Shown here: positions 5,041 to 5,614 of the stretch, in pieces
Numbering within the stretch: the first letter of the stretch is position 1
Layout of the letters: the number at the start of each line of letters is the position of its first letter
From: an uncultured Clostridia bacterium
GTDB taxonomy: Bacteria; Bacillota; Clostridia; Christensenellales; Borkfalkiaceae
Direction: 5' to 3'
Assembly: GCA_947628555.1 (NCBI GenBank)
Contig: CANRAI010000068.1
Span: 1-5,614 of the forward strand
Length of the DNA: 5,614 bases
Notes under the pieces: generated by a model
Told to the model about the DNA's origin: nothing
The model's input: only the letters and a program-made list of their open reading frames with translations
Database searches by the model: none
Program-made: the position numbers and the translations under genes

Positions 5041-5614
5041 TTGAAAAAGTTGATTTACGTTGACAACGCGGCGACGACCGCGATGAGCGACAAAGCAATA
5101 GCGGCAATGAGCCGCTACTTTAAGGAAGTATACGGCAATCCATCTTCCCTGCACACGGTAGGGCAAACCGCCAAAGAGGCCTTGGACGAAGCCCGCGCAA
5201 AGGTAGCGAAGTGTTTAAATTGCGAACCGAGAGAAATTTATTTTACTTCGGGCGGCAGCGAGGCGGACAACCAGGCGATTCGTTCCGCTGCTTTGCAGGG
5301 CGCAAAAAAGGGCAAAAAACACATAGTTTCCACCGCTTTTGAGCATCACGCCGTTCTTCACACTTTGAAAAAACTTGAAAGCGAGGGCTTTGAAGTAACC
5401 TATCTCGACGTACATTCCAACGGCCTTGTAACCGCCGAACAGGTTAAAGCCGCCATCCGCCCCGATACGGCGCTTGTGACAATAATGTACGCCAACAACG
5501 AGGTGGGCACTATCCAGCCTATAGCCGAAATAGGCAAAGTCTGCCGTGAAGCGGGCGTTACGTTCCATACGGACGCAGTGCAGGCAGTAGGGCATATACC
5601 TGTTGACGTAAAAG
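5041..5614 (+). CDS. Cysteine desulfurase (NifS/IscS type), 3'-truncated by window
   Basis: PLP enzyme that removes sulfur from cysteine for Fe-S cluster assembly and tRNA thiolation. The first 191 residues are visible, about half of the usual ~380-400. The N-terminus has YVDNAATT (6-13) and YGNPSSLHTVG (31-41). IYFTSGGSEADNQAI (66-80) is the phosphate-binding region. FEHHAVLH (100-107) contains the PLP-stacking His102. YANNEVGTIQP (150-160) has Asn153, and FHTDAVQAVG (175-184) has Asp178 and Gln181. These match E. coli IscS His104, Asn155, Asp180 and Gln183 with a constant offset of two. The Schiff-base lysine and active-site cysteine lie beyond the right edge, so iscS- and sufS-like subclasses cannot be fully separated, though the motifs favour NifS/IscS. 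It starts at TTG 5041. It follows an Rrf2 gene; iscU/nifU or mnmA would be expected next. It may supply sulfur to NadA. Confidence 0.95.
   Translation, partial: MKKLIYVDNAATTAMSDKAIAAMSRYFKEVYGNPSSLHTVGQTAKEALDEARAKVAKCLNCEPREIYFTSGGSEADNQAIRSAALQGAKKGKKHIVSTAFEHHAVLHTLKKLESEGFEVTYLDVHSNGLVTAEQVKAAIRPDTALVTIMYANNEVGTIQPIAEIGKVCREAGVTFHTDAVQAVGHIPVDVK

Noticed and set aside
1..5614. Search for a novel defence, mobile or CRISPR-like system
   Set aside because: No repeat-spacer array, transposase, integrase, recombinase, toxin-antitoxin pair or terminal inverted repeats were found. All genes belong to known housekeeping or regulatory families. The only arguably new element is the shared operator circuit.

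Overview
The window reads as a chromosomal segment of a low- to mid-GC Firmicute, most likely an uncultured Clostridia-type gut anaerobe. The support is indirect: protein flavour (clostridial-style GH13, XRE and Rrf2 proteins), AT-rich intergenic DNA with near-consensus sigma-A promoters, and GGAGG-type ribosome binding sites. Every gene found lies on the + strand. No mobile element, CRISPR array, tRNA or rRNA was seen.

Positions 1-3064 form a glycogen/alpha-glucan block. It holds the C-terminal 340 residues of a GH13 alpha-glycosidase (neopullulanase/maltodextrin-hydrolase type, 5' cut by the window edge), then 55 bp later a complete 661-residue 1,4-alpha-glucan branching enzyme (glgB). Positions 3065-3209 are an AT-rich spacer with a weak terminator candidate and a weak promoter candidate. 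Positions 3210-3497 encode a 95-residue XRE-family DNA-binding protein of unknown target, closed by a very strong intrinsic terminator (13-bp perfect stem plus T7).

Positions 3553-5614 form an Fe-S/NAD block: quinolinate synthase nadA (a [4Fe-4S] enzyme), a cysteine-bearing Rrf2/IscR-like regulator 38 bp downstream, and the first 191 residues of a NifS/IscS-type cysteine desulfurase starting at TTG 5041. The desulfurase runs off the right edge, so its PLP lysine and catalytic cysteine are not visible.

The most interesting signal is regulatory. Between the Rrf2 gene and the desulfurase gene lies a perfect 11-5-11 palindrome (arms TAATTCCTATT / AATAGGAATTA) covering the -35 box of a full-consensus promoter. 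A second, imperfect copy with identical 11-5-11 geometry covers the transcription start and ribosome binding site. A third, degenerate copy in the same register lies over the -10 box and leader of the nadA promoter. The simplest reading is a local regulon: the Rrf2 protein senses Fe-S or cysteine status and controls both the sulfur-supplying desulfurase and the Fe-S enzyme of NAD synthesis, and also itself if nadA and rrf2 are co-transcribed. The individual families are well known. The nadA arm of the circuit is the part worth checking.
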